From assembly GCA_050287105.1 (NCBI GenBank), contig JBNKBG010000001.1, positions 6,094 to 70,093 of the forward strand: 64,000 bases of DNA, read 5' to 3'. This DNA comes from JAPHTQ01 sp050287105. GTDB taxonomy: Bacteria > Pseudomonadota > Gammaproteobacteria > Thiohalomonadales > Thiohalomonadaceae. The position numbers and the translations under genes were made by a program. Position 1 is the stretch's first letter, and each line of letters begins with the position of its first letter. Positions 44,250-51,223 of the stretch are shown in pieces. The notes below the pieces were generated by a model, which saw only the letters and a program-made list of their open reading frames with translations, was not told the origin of the DNA and did not search any database.

Positions 44250-44848
44250 TACGCGGCACCTCCGTCTTCACCCACAACGATCTGGGTGTTGCTCAGGAAT
44301 TTGTAGGGCGGAACCGCCAGGTTCTTCGGCGCCGGTACACCGGCGAAGACGCGACCGGAGAGGTCAAAACGCGAACCGTGGCAGGGGCAGAAGAAGCCGC
44401 CTTTCCAATCCGGACCGAGGTCGGCGGGGGCTACATCAGGACGGTAGGTGGGGGAACAACCGAGGTGGGTACAGATGCCGACGATCACGGCGTATTCTTT
44501 ATGGTCTTCACGGGCACGGAATACATTTTTCGCATATTCCGGCTGTTGCGCCGCTTCACATGAGGGGTCGAGAAGAGCGCCATCAATACTCGGCAGGTCA
44601 TTCAGATTCTGCTCGGTACGACGAACGATCCAGACCGGCTTGCCGCGCCACTCAACCGTCATCAACTGACCTGGTTCGAGTTTACTGACATCGGCCTCAA
44701 CCGGGGCCCCGGCAGCCTGCGCGCGAGCGCTGGGCCACATGGACATCACCAACGGGGCAACCGCAAAACCTGCACCCACAGCACCAACAACACTCGTGGC
44801 AGCTGTGAGGAAGCGACGGCGACCCTTATCTACGCCTTCTGTGCTCAT
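44249..44848 (-). CDS. petA: Rieske iron-sulfur protein, ubiquinol-cytochrome c reductase
   Basis: A 199-residue Rieske protein. The N terminus has a twin-arginine-type motif GRRRFL before one transmembrane helix (about 15-38), as usual for Tat-exported Rieske proteins. The 2Fe-2S ligands are in CTHLGC near residues 124-129 and CPCHGS near 151-156. It oxidises ubiquinol at the Qo site. ATG 44848 is preceded by GGGAGAGG, which decides it over a longer frame to 44947. Confidence 0.97.
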   Translation of the reverse strand: MSTEGVDKGRRRFLTAATSVVGAVGAGFAVAPLVMSMWPSARAQAAGAPVEADVSKLEPGQLMTVEWRGKPVWIVRRTEQNLNDLPSIDGALLDPSCEAAQQPEYAKNVFRAREDHKEYAVIVGICTHLGCSPTYRPDVAPADLGPDWKGGFFCPCHGSRFDLSGRVFAGVPAPKNLAVPPYKFLSNTQIVVGEDGGAA

Positions 44849-44952
44849 TAAGCCTCTCCCAACTAAAAAATGGTTTTGTAAACCGTAAAAACGCGCACAA
44901 AAATGCGCCCGCCACTGCTGCTGCGGACTCCCGTGCGCGTAAATCATCAGTA

Positions 44953-44970
44953 AATAAGAAGTTTCTTATT
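44953..44970. promoter_or_regulatory. 18-bp palindrome upstream of petABC
   Basis: AATAAGAA, GT, TTCTTATT is a perfect 8-bp inverted repeat about 105 bp upstream of the petA ATG, in the AT-rich petA-nif3 gap. It has no T tract of terminator type. It could be an operator for a respiration-linked regulator; the half-site does not match the FNR box (TTGAT-N4-ATCAA). Function is unassigned. Confidence 0.4.
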
Positions 44971-45038
44971 GACCAGATTATTTAGACGCGTAGTTTCGTA
45001 TAAACCATGCGCCACGGTCAAGCAGACAGGGGGCCTAA

Positions 45039-45797
45039 TTAGGCCGGATTGGCAATATCAACGAATTGAAATTCCAGAGAAAAATACTCGGACATAGACC
45101 TGCCCAACGCCTCAACGCCAAGCCGTTCGGTAGCGTGGTGTCCGGCAGAAAGATAGTGGATCCCCAGTTCCCGTGCGGCATGTACCGTCGGTTCGGATAT
45201 CTCACCACTAATATAGGCATCCAGCCCCAACGCGGCGGCGGCCTCAATATAATCCTGTGCCGCGCCACTGCACCAACCGACCCGGCGTACGGGGTGCTCT
45301 CCCCCTTCAATCACCAGCGGCTCCCGCTGTAACGGCTCGCCGATCTGTCGCGCCAACTCATCCAGTGACAACGGCTGCGGCAGGCTACCAAACATCCCCA
45401 GCCCACCGTTGGGCCCGGAGCCAAAACGCCCCTCGCACTCAATGCCCCAGAGGCGACCCAGTTGGGCGTTATTTCCCAGCTCAGTGTGCCCATCCAGCGG
45501 CAGGTGATAGGCCAGCAGGGAGATATCGTTGGCAAGCAACGCCTTGATCCGGTTGCGTTTAATCCCGGTGATTGGCCCCGCCTCCCCTTTCCAGAAGTAA
45601 CCGTGGTGAACCAGAAGCAGATCGGCCCCCTGCTCCAGCGTCGCATCGATCAGCGCCTGCGAGGCACTCACTCCGGCAATGATGGAATTCACCTCAGCCC
45701 GCCCCTCGATCTGCAGACCGTTCGGGCAGTAATCCTGGTAGGCACCCACATCGAGCAGGGTGTCACAGTATTGAACCAGTTCACTCAGGGCCACCAT
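45039..45797 (-). CDS. Nif3-like dinuclear metal-centre hexameric protein (YbgI/DUF34)
   Basis: A 252-residue member of the Nif3/YbgI family. Metal-binding motifs are visible: NGLQIEGRAEVNSIIAGVSAS near the N terminus, LLVHHGYFWKG with the HH pair, and LSAGHHATERLGVEALG near the C terminus. Family members form hexameric toroids with a two-metal site; a GTP cyclohydrolase-related or hydrolase role has been suggested, but cell function is unclear. It lies between the petABC promoter region and the divergent DegS-like protease. Confidence 0.92.
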   Translation of the reverse strand: MVALSELVQYCDTLLDVGAYQDYCPNGLQIEGRAEVNSIIAGVSASQALIDATLEQGADLLLVHHGYFWKGEAGPITGIKRNRIKALLANDISLLAYHLPLDGHTELGNNAQLGRLWGIECEGRFGSGPNGGLGMFGSLPQPLSLDELARQIGEPLQREPLVIEGGEHPVRRVGWCSGAAQDYIEAAAALGLDAYISGEISEPTVHAARELGIHYLSAGHHATERLGVEALGRSMSEYFSLEFQFVDIANPA

Positions 45798-45863
45798 GCG
45801 CTAATCTCTCCCATCAGGTAATATGCCAATTCTTCAACACCAGAATTGTAAGGTTCGCCAACC

Positions 45864-47030
45864 ATGAGTCTACCGAAAACTGCCCGATTCCTGTTTCAGT
45901 CGATCACGGTCGGCCTCGCCATTGCCTTTCTGGTGTTAGTCTCACGTCCCGATCTCCTGCCCACTGCTAAAGACAAGAACATCGTCACCTTTGTTGAAAG
46001 CGATGGCGCCAATTCACGGGTCTACCAGACCGGTCCTGTATCCTACGCCGAGGCCGTAGACATTGCAGCCCCGGCAGTGGTCAACATCCACAGCCGCAAG
46101 ACTGTGATTCAGTCCAGCCCGCTACTCGACGACCCCTTCTTCCGCCGCTTCTTCGGCGACCAGTTAGGCGCACCGCAAAAACGTCAGGAGACCTCGCTTG
46201 GCTCTGGCGTTATCGTCAACGAACACGGCTTTATCCTCACCAATAATCATGTCATCGATGGTGCTGAAGAGATCCGCGTCACCCTGCGCGATGGGCGTAC
46301 CACCGAGGCCAAGGTTATCGGCAAGGACACCGAAGCCGACCTGGCGGTACTTAAGGTGGAACTGGATAAACTACCGGTGATCACCTTGGGTAAATCGGAT
46401 GCACTGCGTGTCGGCGATGTGGTGCTGGCCATCGGTAACCCCTTCGGCGTCGGTCAAACCGTGACTCAGGGAATCGTCAGTGCCACCGGCCGTAGCGAAC
46501 TGGGGATCAACACCTTCGAAAACTTCATTCAGACCGACGCGGCGATCAACCCCGGTAACTCCGGCGGTGCACTGATCACCGCACGGGGTGAACTCATCGG
46601 CATCAACACCGCCATCTTCAGCCAGTCCGGCGGCTCCGAAGGGATCGGCTTCGCCATCCCGGTCAGCCTGGCCAAGGTCAGCATGGCGCAGATCGTCGAG
46701 AAGGGTTACGTCAGCCGTGGCTGGCTGGGCATCGAGATCCAGGAACTCACCCCCGACCTGGCCGAATCCTTCGACCTCAAGGGTGAAAAAGGGGTGATCA
46801 TCTCCGGCGTGTTGCGTAATGGCCCCGCCGACAAGGCAGGCCTGGAACCCGGCGATGTCATTAAACAGATCAACGGTAAAGCGATCGAAAGCGTTCATGC
46901 CGCGCTTAACGCCATCGCCCAGACTCAACCGAGCGAGGCGCTGACCATAAACGGCATTCGTAACGGCAAGTCAGTGGAGATCAAAGCGACAGTGGCGGAA
47001 CGACCACAGCAGCAGCAACAAAGTCGCTAA
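45864..47030 (+). CDS. Periplasmic serine protease of the DegS/AlgW type
   Basis: A 388-residue membrane-anchored trypsin-like protease with one PDZ domain. The N-terminal anchor lies at residues 11-29. The catalytic triad is seen as His in LTNNHVIDG (near 129), Asp in EADLAVL (near 158) and Ser in INPGNSGGAL (near 233). One PDZ domain occupies about 280-375 (LGIEIQELTPD to ALTINGIRNG). In E. coli DegS and Pseudomonas AlgW such enzymes sense misfolded outer-membrane proteins and start release of the envelope-stress sigma factor. In many gammaproteobacteria it is adjacent to hisC; here a 12-kb island separates them. Confidence 0.92.
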   Translation: MSLPKTARFLFQSITVGLAIAFLVLVSRPDLLPTAKDKNIVTFVESDGANSRVYQTGPVSYAEAVDIAAPAVVNIHSRKTVIQSSPLLDDPFFRRFFGDQLGAPQKRQETSLGSGVIVNEHGFILTNNHVIDGAEEIRVTLRDGRTTEAKVIGKDTEADLAVLKVELDKLPVITLGKSDALRVGDVVLAIGNPFGVGQTVTQGIVSATGRSELGINTFENFIQTDAAINPGNSGGALITARGELIGINTAIFSQSGGSEGIGFAIPVSLAKVSMAQIVEKGYVSRGWLGIEIQELTPDLAESFDLKGEKGVIISGVLRNGPADKAGLEPGDVIKQINGKAIESVHAALNAIAQTQPSEALTINGIRNGKSVEIKATVAERPQQQQQSR

Positions 47031-47272
47031 CTGTCACTATTCAGTAATTTCATTAAGTACTGCGTTCCATAGCACGTCTTTTCTTTCTGAAAAGCAATCA
47101 ATACCAATACGCCTGCACAAAATTATGCACAGCACACGAAAATAACAAACAGTGAGAACTGTATTTAAATATTTTTCTTTCCTTCTAGAGACAATGTATT
47201 ATGTATGTATAGAGCGATGGCAATGTGCTTCCAGGTTTAGGCGACCAGATAACATGAGAATCGTGAAATTTC

Positions 47273-48115
47273 TTAGTTCCAATCGAAATCATTACCATAA
47301 CCATACTTAGTCAGAGACTCACCAGCAGTCTCTTTAAAAGCTTTGATATGCTCAGGCTTAAATAATTCTCTCCAGCCTCCGCTTTCCCCCCTTCTGAAAG
47401 TTAAAGTTTTTGTCGAGTAAATATTTTCACAAATATAATCAAGTTCTTTTTCTGTTAGGGCAATCTCAAGATGTTCGGCAATTGACATAACACATGTTCG
47501 CTGCATCTCACGGGTTCCACCACCCCTTTCCCCAATCAGTTCTTCAAAACGAACAACGAGTGAACACTCCTCTTCGAACCACTCCTCAAATCTCAAAAGC
47601 GCATCGGAAAGCGGTGAAACAATACCATCAACTCCCTGTATAATCGCCATTAGACGCGCATCATCATCAGGAAGTGAACTAAAGTAATTATGAGCATGGT
47701 GGGTTAAATCTATTGATGTCACGTATTTTACATAAGAAACGGCAATGTCCCTAGGATCCCTTATCATGAACAGCACTTTAACTCCCTGTTCCTTGACGAG
47801 TGATAGCACTTCAGGATGAGAAGGAAGATGTGCATTCCAGAACTGGCCTTTTTTAATATTACGTATACGATGAGACGTCAAACTGTCTATTTCGTCCCAA
47901 CCCCTCAACGTTCTTTTCCCCACATTTCTTAGAAGAGGAAATCTTTCCAGAGTACGCTCAAGCATATTGGTTCCAGCCTTGGGAAAGCTATTCATCAACA
48001 CCCTAGGCCCCACAAATCTGCCTTTAATTGCGCTAACGCTCATTCCACGCAAAGTAACAGCGATCTTCTTGCGCCCGAAATATAAATATCTATCTAATAA
48101 ATTCTGCTGTTTCAT
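47273..48115 (-). CDS. Sulfotransferase-domain protein
   Basis: A 280-residue predicted cytoplasmic sulfotransferase. The PAPS-binding loop is visible as NSFPKAGTNMLE (residues 42-53), and the second phosphate-binding segment as MIRDPRDIAVSYVKY near 117-131, both in the expected positions. Such enzymes move a sulfate group from PAPS to a hydroxyl on a sugar, lipid or small molecule; the acceptor is unknown. The gene is clearly AT-rich relative to the core genes, stands alone, and opens the accessory island, so recent transfer is likely. Confidence 0.8.
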   Translation of the reverse strand: MKQQNLLDRYLYFGRKKIAVTLRGMSVSAIKGRFVGPRVLMNSFPKAGTNMLERTLERFPLLRNVGKRTLRGWDEIDSLTSHRIRNIKKGQFWNAHLPSHPEVLSLVKEQGVKVLFMIRDPRDIAVSYVKYVTSIDLTHHAHNYFSSLPDDDARLMAIIQGVDGIVSPLSDALLRFEEWFEEECSLVVRFEELIGERGGGTREMQRTCVMSIAEHLEIALTEKELDYICENIYSTKTLTFRRGESGGWRELFKPEHIKAFKETAGESLTKYGYGNDFDWN

Positions 48116-48227
48116 GATGATTCCAACACTTAGAATAAGAGGAAAAGAAAGGGCAGTCTATTGAATTACGCTGTACTAATCTAACACAAGACTAACAAAT
48201 AATTTCACTCAACGCTGTCAACAGAGC

Positions 48228-48291
48228 AAAGAGAACGGGGACAGACCAAAGAGAACGGGGACAAAGAGAACGGGGACAGACCACGGTTTTC
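48228..48291. repeat. Left boundary repeats of the RAYT element
   Basis: Three tandem copies of AAAGAGAACGGGGAC begin at 48228, 48248 and 48263; the first and third continue into AGACC. The last copy runs on to give GGGGACAGACCACGGTTTTC (48272-48291), which is the exact reverse complement of the repeat on the other side of the transposase gene. The transposase stop codon lies inside this repeat. Confidence 0.85.
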
Positions 48292-48985
48292 AGTATTCTT
48301 CACGCCTTGGTCTCCCAGATTTTCCAGGCGTCACACGCCTGCCAAGCATCGTCTCCACCTGCTCCGCAAAGCGGCCATCCCCTAACACAAAGTTACCATT
48401 AGTTGATTTCCTAATTTCATCAATAACACCAGGTTCCATTTGGTAACGAAACAACTCACGATAAGCGACCTGCCTCTCAATATCGCTTTCCCCTAGAGCC
48501 GTATACAACGGATGAGGACTTAGCAACTTATTACCATCCATCCCTTGTCCGTTTGCACGATAACTTGACCAAGGGTAGTCCGCAGGATGATCAACCATAC
48601 CGGCACGAACTGGATTCAGTTCAATGTAACGATGGCAGGTGAGCAGGTATGTCTCATCTTGAATCAAACAGGAGCGGTAGCGTCCCTCCCATAAGGTTCC
48701 ACTACGCCGATAGGTGCGATTGACGTATTGCACATACCGCTGACCTAGTTTCTTCATCATCTGCCCTACTGATTCAGCCTTATCAGGCGTTAGCAGCATA
48801 TGCACATGATTAGTCATTAAGACATAGGAATGAATCGCACATCCTGTTTCCTCAGCATATTTCCCTAGCCACTCCAGATAGAACTGGTAGTCCTGGTCGG
48901 CATAGAAACAGGCCTGACGATTGTTTCCTCTCTGAATGATATGTAGCGGGATATTAGGCAGCGCTACCCTTGGACGCCTTGGCAT
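48290..48985 (-). mobile_element. REP-associated tyrosine transposase (RAYT, TnpA_REP / Y1 family)
   Basis: A 231-residue coding region of the Y1-transposase_IS200-like family. The N terminus MPRRPRVALPNIPLHIIQRGNNRQ is typical of the REP-associated group. The HUH metal motif is NHVHMLL (His60 and His62), and candidate nucleophile tyrosines are Tyr84 and Tyr87 in QRYVQYVNRTYRRSG, followed by LWEGRYRSCLI. These enzymes cut and join single-stranded REP hairpins. The 20-bp inverted repeats on each side, and tandem copies of them, suggest this gene is part of a mobile unit. The element appears intact. Confidence 0.92.
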
Positions 48986-49027
48986 AACGATCTTCCATGA
49001 TCTAGCAGAACGTTTATAGGGTACTAA

Positions 49028-49115
49028 ATGTCAGGCACCTGGAAAACCGTGGTCTGTCCCCGGTTATTTTAATGTCAGGCACCTGGAAAACCGTGGTCTG
49101 TCCCCGGTTATTTCG
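49028..49115. repeat. Right boundary repeats of the RAYT element: 44-bp unit, two tandem copies
   Basis: A 44-bp unit starting ATGTCAGGCACC occurs at 49028-49071 and again at 49072-49115, differing only in the last two bases. Each contains GAAAACCGTGGTCTGTCCCC (49042-49061 and 49086-49105), the reverse complement of the left boundary repeat at 48272-48291. Confidence 0.88.
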
Positions 49116-49326
49116 CAAGATCCCCGCTTCGTTACTGCCGACCCTGGCCAGATTGTTTGCGGTGTCGCTGGAGGAGCTGACGGGGATGGAGAAGATGCCG
49201 ACCAAGCGCGGCCCGGCCTCTATCCTGCAACGGCAGATCGAGCAAATCGGGATGATGCCAAGGCCAAAACAGAAGTTCATTACGGAGATGCTGGAGGCGC
49301 TGATTAAACAGCAACAGGCTTCTTAG
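49111..49326 (+). pseudogene. Remnant of an XRE-type helix-turn-helix regulator, 5' part lost
   Basis: About 70 codons of the C-terminal part of a Cro/CI-like regulator: KIPASLLPTLARLFAVSLEELTG is the end of an HTH_3 domain, followed by a 40-residue tail. The helix-turn-helix itself is missing. The open frame continues upstream only through the 44-bp RAYT boundary repeat, whose ATG at 49072 would give a chimeric start. The RAYT element has apparently inserted into, or recombined within, this gene. The symE-like gene lies 73 bp downstream. Confidence 0.7.
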
Positions 49327-49342
49327 AGAAGACGCTGACCAA

Positions 49343-49358
49343 GGGTGCTGTAACACCC
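49343..49358 (+). other. Small hairpin in the symE-like leader
   Basis: GGGTG (49343-49347) and CACCC (49354-49358) with a 6-base loop lie 42 bp before the symE-like ATG. SymE of E. coli is controlled at its leader by an antisense RNA; this hairpin may be part of such control, but no antisense promoter can be assigned with confidence. Confidence 0.3.
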
Positions 49359-49399
49359 AAGGCCAGCTAACCAAAACCCAACTACACAGGAGTTGAGCA

Positions 49400-49651
49400 A
49401 TGGCTAAGCGCGATTGTACGGGTAAAACACGCCCAGGAAAAATCCCCACCCATAAATGGCTTACCGTCGGTAGGTTCTATTACTACTACACTCCCACCAA
49501 AGACGCTCCACCCGGCACGTCCAATCACTCGGTCATGGTGCCTGCGATTAACATCAAGGGCCGCTGGCTGGATGAGGCTGGCTTTGCCATTGGGGCCAAG
49601 GTCAGGGTGAGGGTCTGTCAGGGGTGTTTGGTGATGACGGTTGAGGAGTGA
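49400..49651 (+). CDS. SymE-like toxin
   Basis: An 83-residue protein resembling the type I toxin SymE: HKWLTVGRFYYYY, then VMVPAINIKGRWLDEAGFAIGAKVRVRVCQGCLVMTVEE, matching the family's VPAIxLKGxWLxxAGFxxGxxVxVxVxxGCLVI pattern. SymE has an AbrB-like fold and in E. coli is SOS-induced and held down by the antisense RNA SymR. ATG 49400 is preceded by AGGAGT at good spacing. The protein is shorter than E. coli SymE (about 110 residues) because it lacks the C-terminal extension. A strong two-way terminator follows. Confidence 0.82.
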   Translation: MAKRDCTGKTRPGKIPTHKWLTVGRFYYYYTPTKDAPPGTSNHSVMVPAINIKGRWLDEAGFAIGAKVRVRVCQGCLVMTVEE

Positions 49652-49652
49652 G

Positions 49653-49698
49653 GAAAAGAAAGCCCCGCTTGCCGGGTGGCAGGCGGGGCTTTTCGATC
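49653..49698. terminator. Bidirectional terminator between symE-like gene and Rhs locus
   Basis: A 10-bp perfect stem AAAGCCCCGC (49659-49668) and GCGGGGCTTT (49683-49692) with a 14-base loop has T runs in both reading directions. It ends both the symE-like transcript and the Rhs-locus transcript coming from the other side. Confidence 0.9.
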
Positions 49699-49722
49699 TG
49701 AAAGGGCGAGTTCAGTCAGGAA

Positions 49723-50118
49723 CTAATCCCAGTAGCTTTTCTTCCTTGGGAAAAACTCCATCGCACCGACATTGCCGGAGAAGGTGAATTTGCCATGAAT
49801 TCCATCTTCTTGAATGGAGCCAGCAAAGCTACCACCGTATAACGTGTCAGCAATAGCAAATCTAATATTCCCCTTCTCAATAGTTGGATGCACAACAATC
49901 AAATTACCTGCACCACCCTCGCATATCTGGAGCGTCCCAACGTATCCTTTTTTCGTAACAATGATCCGCAACTCAACTCCTGACAAATCTCCCGACTCAT
50001 CGTTATAAGCAATGCTGGAAAACGTTCCTGTATATTTAACTCCATCTGCTAATGCACAGTTAGCAACGAGTGCAATCAGCAAAACAAACAACAAATATAT
50101 TTTCGTGTTTTTCATCAT
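49723..50118 (-). CDS. Small secreted protein, candidate immunity protein for the M15-type Rhs tip
   Basis: A 131-residue protein of no recognised family. The N terminus MMKNTKIYLLFVLLIALVANCALA is a clear Sec signal peptide, most likely cut after CALA. The mature part (about 105 residues) is rich in beta-type sequence with Gly/Phe/Ile alternation (YVGTLQICEGG, GGSFAGSIQEDGIHGKFTF). Its ATG overlaps the stop of the upstream orphan Rhs tip as ATGA, so the two are translated together. A periplasmic partner fits a toxin that attacks peptidoglycan. The immunity role is inferred from position and location only. Confidence 0.6.
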   Translation of the reverse strand: MMKNTKIYLLFVLLIALVANCALADGVKYTGTFSSIAYNDESGDLSGVELRIIVTKKGYVGTLQICEGGAGNLIVVHPTIEKGNIRFAIADTLYGGSFAGSIQEDGIHGKFTFSGNVGAMEFFPRKKSYWD

Positions 50119-50654
50119 TTGCACCCGCAATCTGCTGCGCCACTCGCGGCATCTTTCTGAGCATCTGCAATATACTTCGACCGATTACCTCGACCACCAG
50201 GAACTTCATTGTAGAAGTGAACAGGGTCTGGAGTGCTGAAATTCCCACCCCAGCTTATTCCCGCAGCCGCCGCATTAGCCGCAACGGTTGCTTGCTGCGC
50301 TTCACTAAACGTTCTCATGCTAACGTCAAAGGCATACCCTGCCTCATGCAAGCTAGTACCGGCTTGCGCTGGTGTAGTTGCATTCGGATTATTCTGTAAT
50401 TGCGCCTGATATGCCGTAGTACGGAAACCTTCCGTGAACGTAACATCCGTGCCAGTAGCATGGTTCTTTGCAATGAAGTCCATAACCTTTGGATAGAAAC
50501 TGTCATCCATATAAGTATCGCCAAGGCCAGGAAGGTTAGCTTTGCACAACTTCAATCCTAGAGGATCAATAAAGTTGATCGGGTCATTGAAGACGTAGGA
50601 GTAGAAATTCAGACCACCGTTAAACCTGATCGGGTCCTTTGCGGTAAACCCCAC
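50115..50654 (-). CDS. Orphan Rhs C-terminal tip with M15-type peptidoglycan peptidase domain
   Basis: A 179-residue product. Residues 2-34 (GFTAKDPIRFNGG then YSYVFNDPINFIDPLGL) are the last part of the Rhs core, the point at which toxin tips are joined. The rest resembles M15 peptidases of the VanY/CwlK kind: TEGFRT near 74, SLHEAGYAFDVS with His103 and Asp110, and WGGNFSTPDPVHFYNE with Trp135 and His146, matching SxHxxGxAxD and DxxHF zinc motifs. M15 enzymes cut murein stem peptides. No full Rhs core or signal is present, and the only start is a GTG with no clear ribosome-binding site, so it may be a displaced tip usable after recombination. Confidence 0.78.
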   Translation of the reverse strand: MGFTAKDPIRFNGGLNFYSYVFNDPINFIDPLGLKLCKANLPGLGDTYMDDSFYPKVMDFIAKNHATGTDVTFTEGFRTTAYQAQLQNNPNATTPAQAGTSLHEAGYAFDVSMRTFSEAQQATVAANAAAAGISWGGNFSTPDPVHFYNEVPGGRGNRSKYIADAQKDAASGAADCGCK

Positions 50655-50659
50655 TAGTT

Positions 50660-51202
50660 TTAATCATCAAACTCCATGAGGCATTTTTTATACGATTTAT
50701 TCCAACTTAACTTCTCTTCAATTACATGCTTATATTTATCCATAAACTCCGTTTTAAGTTTCACCTCATCTCCTTTTGAGTCAGCAAGACTAAAGCCAGA
50801 GTCGATTGCCTTACATGTTGTTTCAATTAAGAACTGTCGATTCCGCAGGACATCGAGAATTTCACTATGTTTTCTCTCAAAAATATCCAGAAACGTCTCG
50901 CCAACATGTTCGGTTATGTCTGAACTTGCACTTTTGTATGCAGCAAACACTATGAGCAGATAAACTCTCAAATCCGCATCAGATGAGTCACTCGCTTTCA
51001 TTCGCTGCCAATAGCTATTATACAAGTCACCCCACTCTCTATAGCGTTCAAGCTTTGCTTTAGCATCGCCTCCCTTAGAACTAACGTTCAGAAGTTTATC
51101 TACAATTATGTATGCTTCCTTTTCTGTCAGCACATCACTTGCGCAAGCAGACAGCGAAACGAGTGATAAGCCTATCATCATCAAGAATTGACATATCTTC
51201 AT
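50660..51202 (-). CDS. Small lipoprotein, candidate immunity protein for the main Rhs tip
   Basis: A 180-residue protein of unrecognised family. The N terminus MKICQFLMMIGLSLVSLSACAS has lipobox LSAC, placing mature Cys20 on a lipid anchor in the periplasm. The body is predicted mainly helical (KLERYREWGDLYNSYWQRM, DLRVYLLIVFAAYKSA). ATG 51202 is chosen for the AGGTGAG just upstream; it lies 21 bp after the Rhs stop. Position directly behind an Rhs toxin gene is where cognate immunity genes lie. That role is inferred, not seen in the sequence. Confidence 0.6.
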   Translation of the reverse strand: MKICQFLMMIGLSLVSLSACASDVLTEKEAYIIVDKLLNVSSKGGDAKAKLERYREWGDLYNSYWQRMKASDSSDADLRVYLLIVFAAYKSASSDITEHVGETFLDIFERKHSEILDVLRNRQFLIETTCKAIDSGFSLADSKGDEVKLKTEFMDKYKHVIEEKLSWNKSYKKCLMEFDD

Positions 51203-51223
51203 GAACGTTCTCACCTTAGCAAC

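Noticed and set aside
47078..47094. CTTTTC/GAAAAG hairpin after the DegS-like gene as a terminator
   Set aside because: The stem is A/T-rich and weak, and no T run follows it.
49028..49115. Tandem 44-bp repeats as a CRISPR array
   Set aside because: Only two directly abutting copies without spacers, paired with inverted copies across the RAYT gene, and no cas genes nearby.
49072..49326. The 84-residue frame starting in the 44-bp repeat as an intact native gene
   Set aside because: Its first 13 residues come from the repeat, and the following sequence is only the C-terminal part of an HTH regulator, so it is best read as a remnant.
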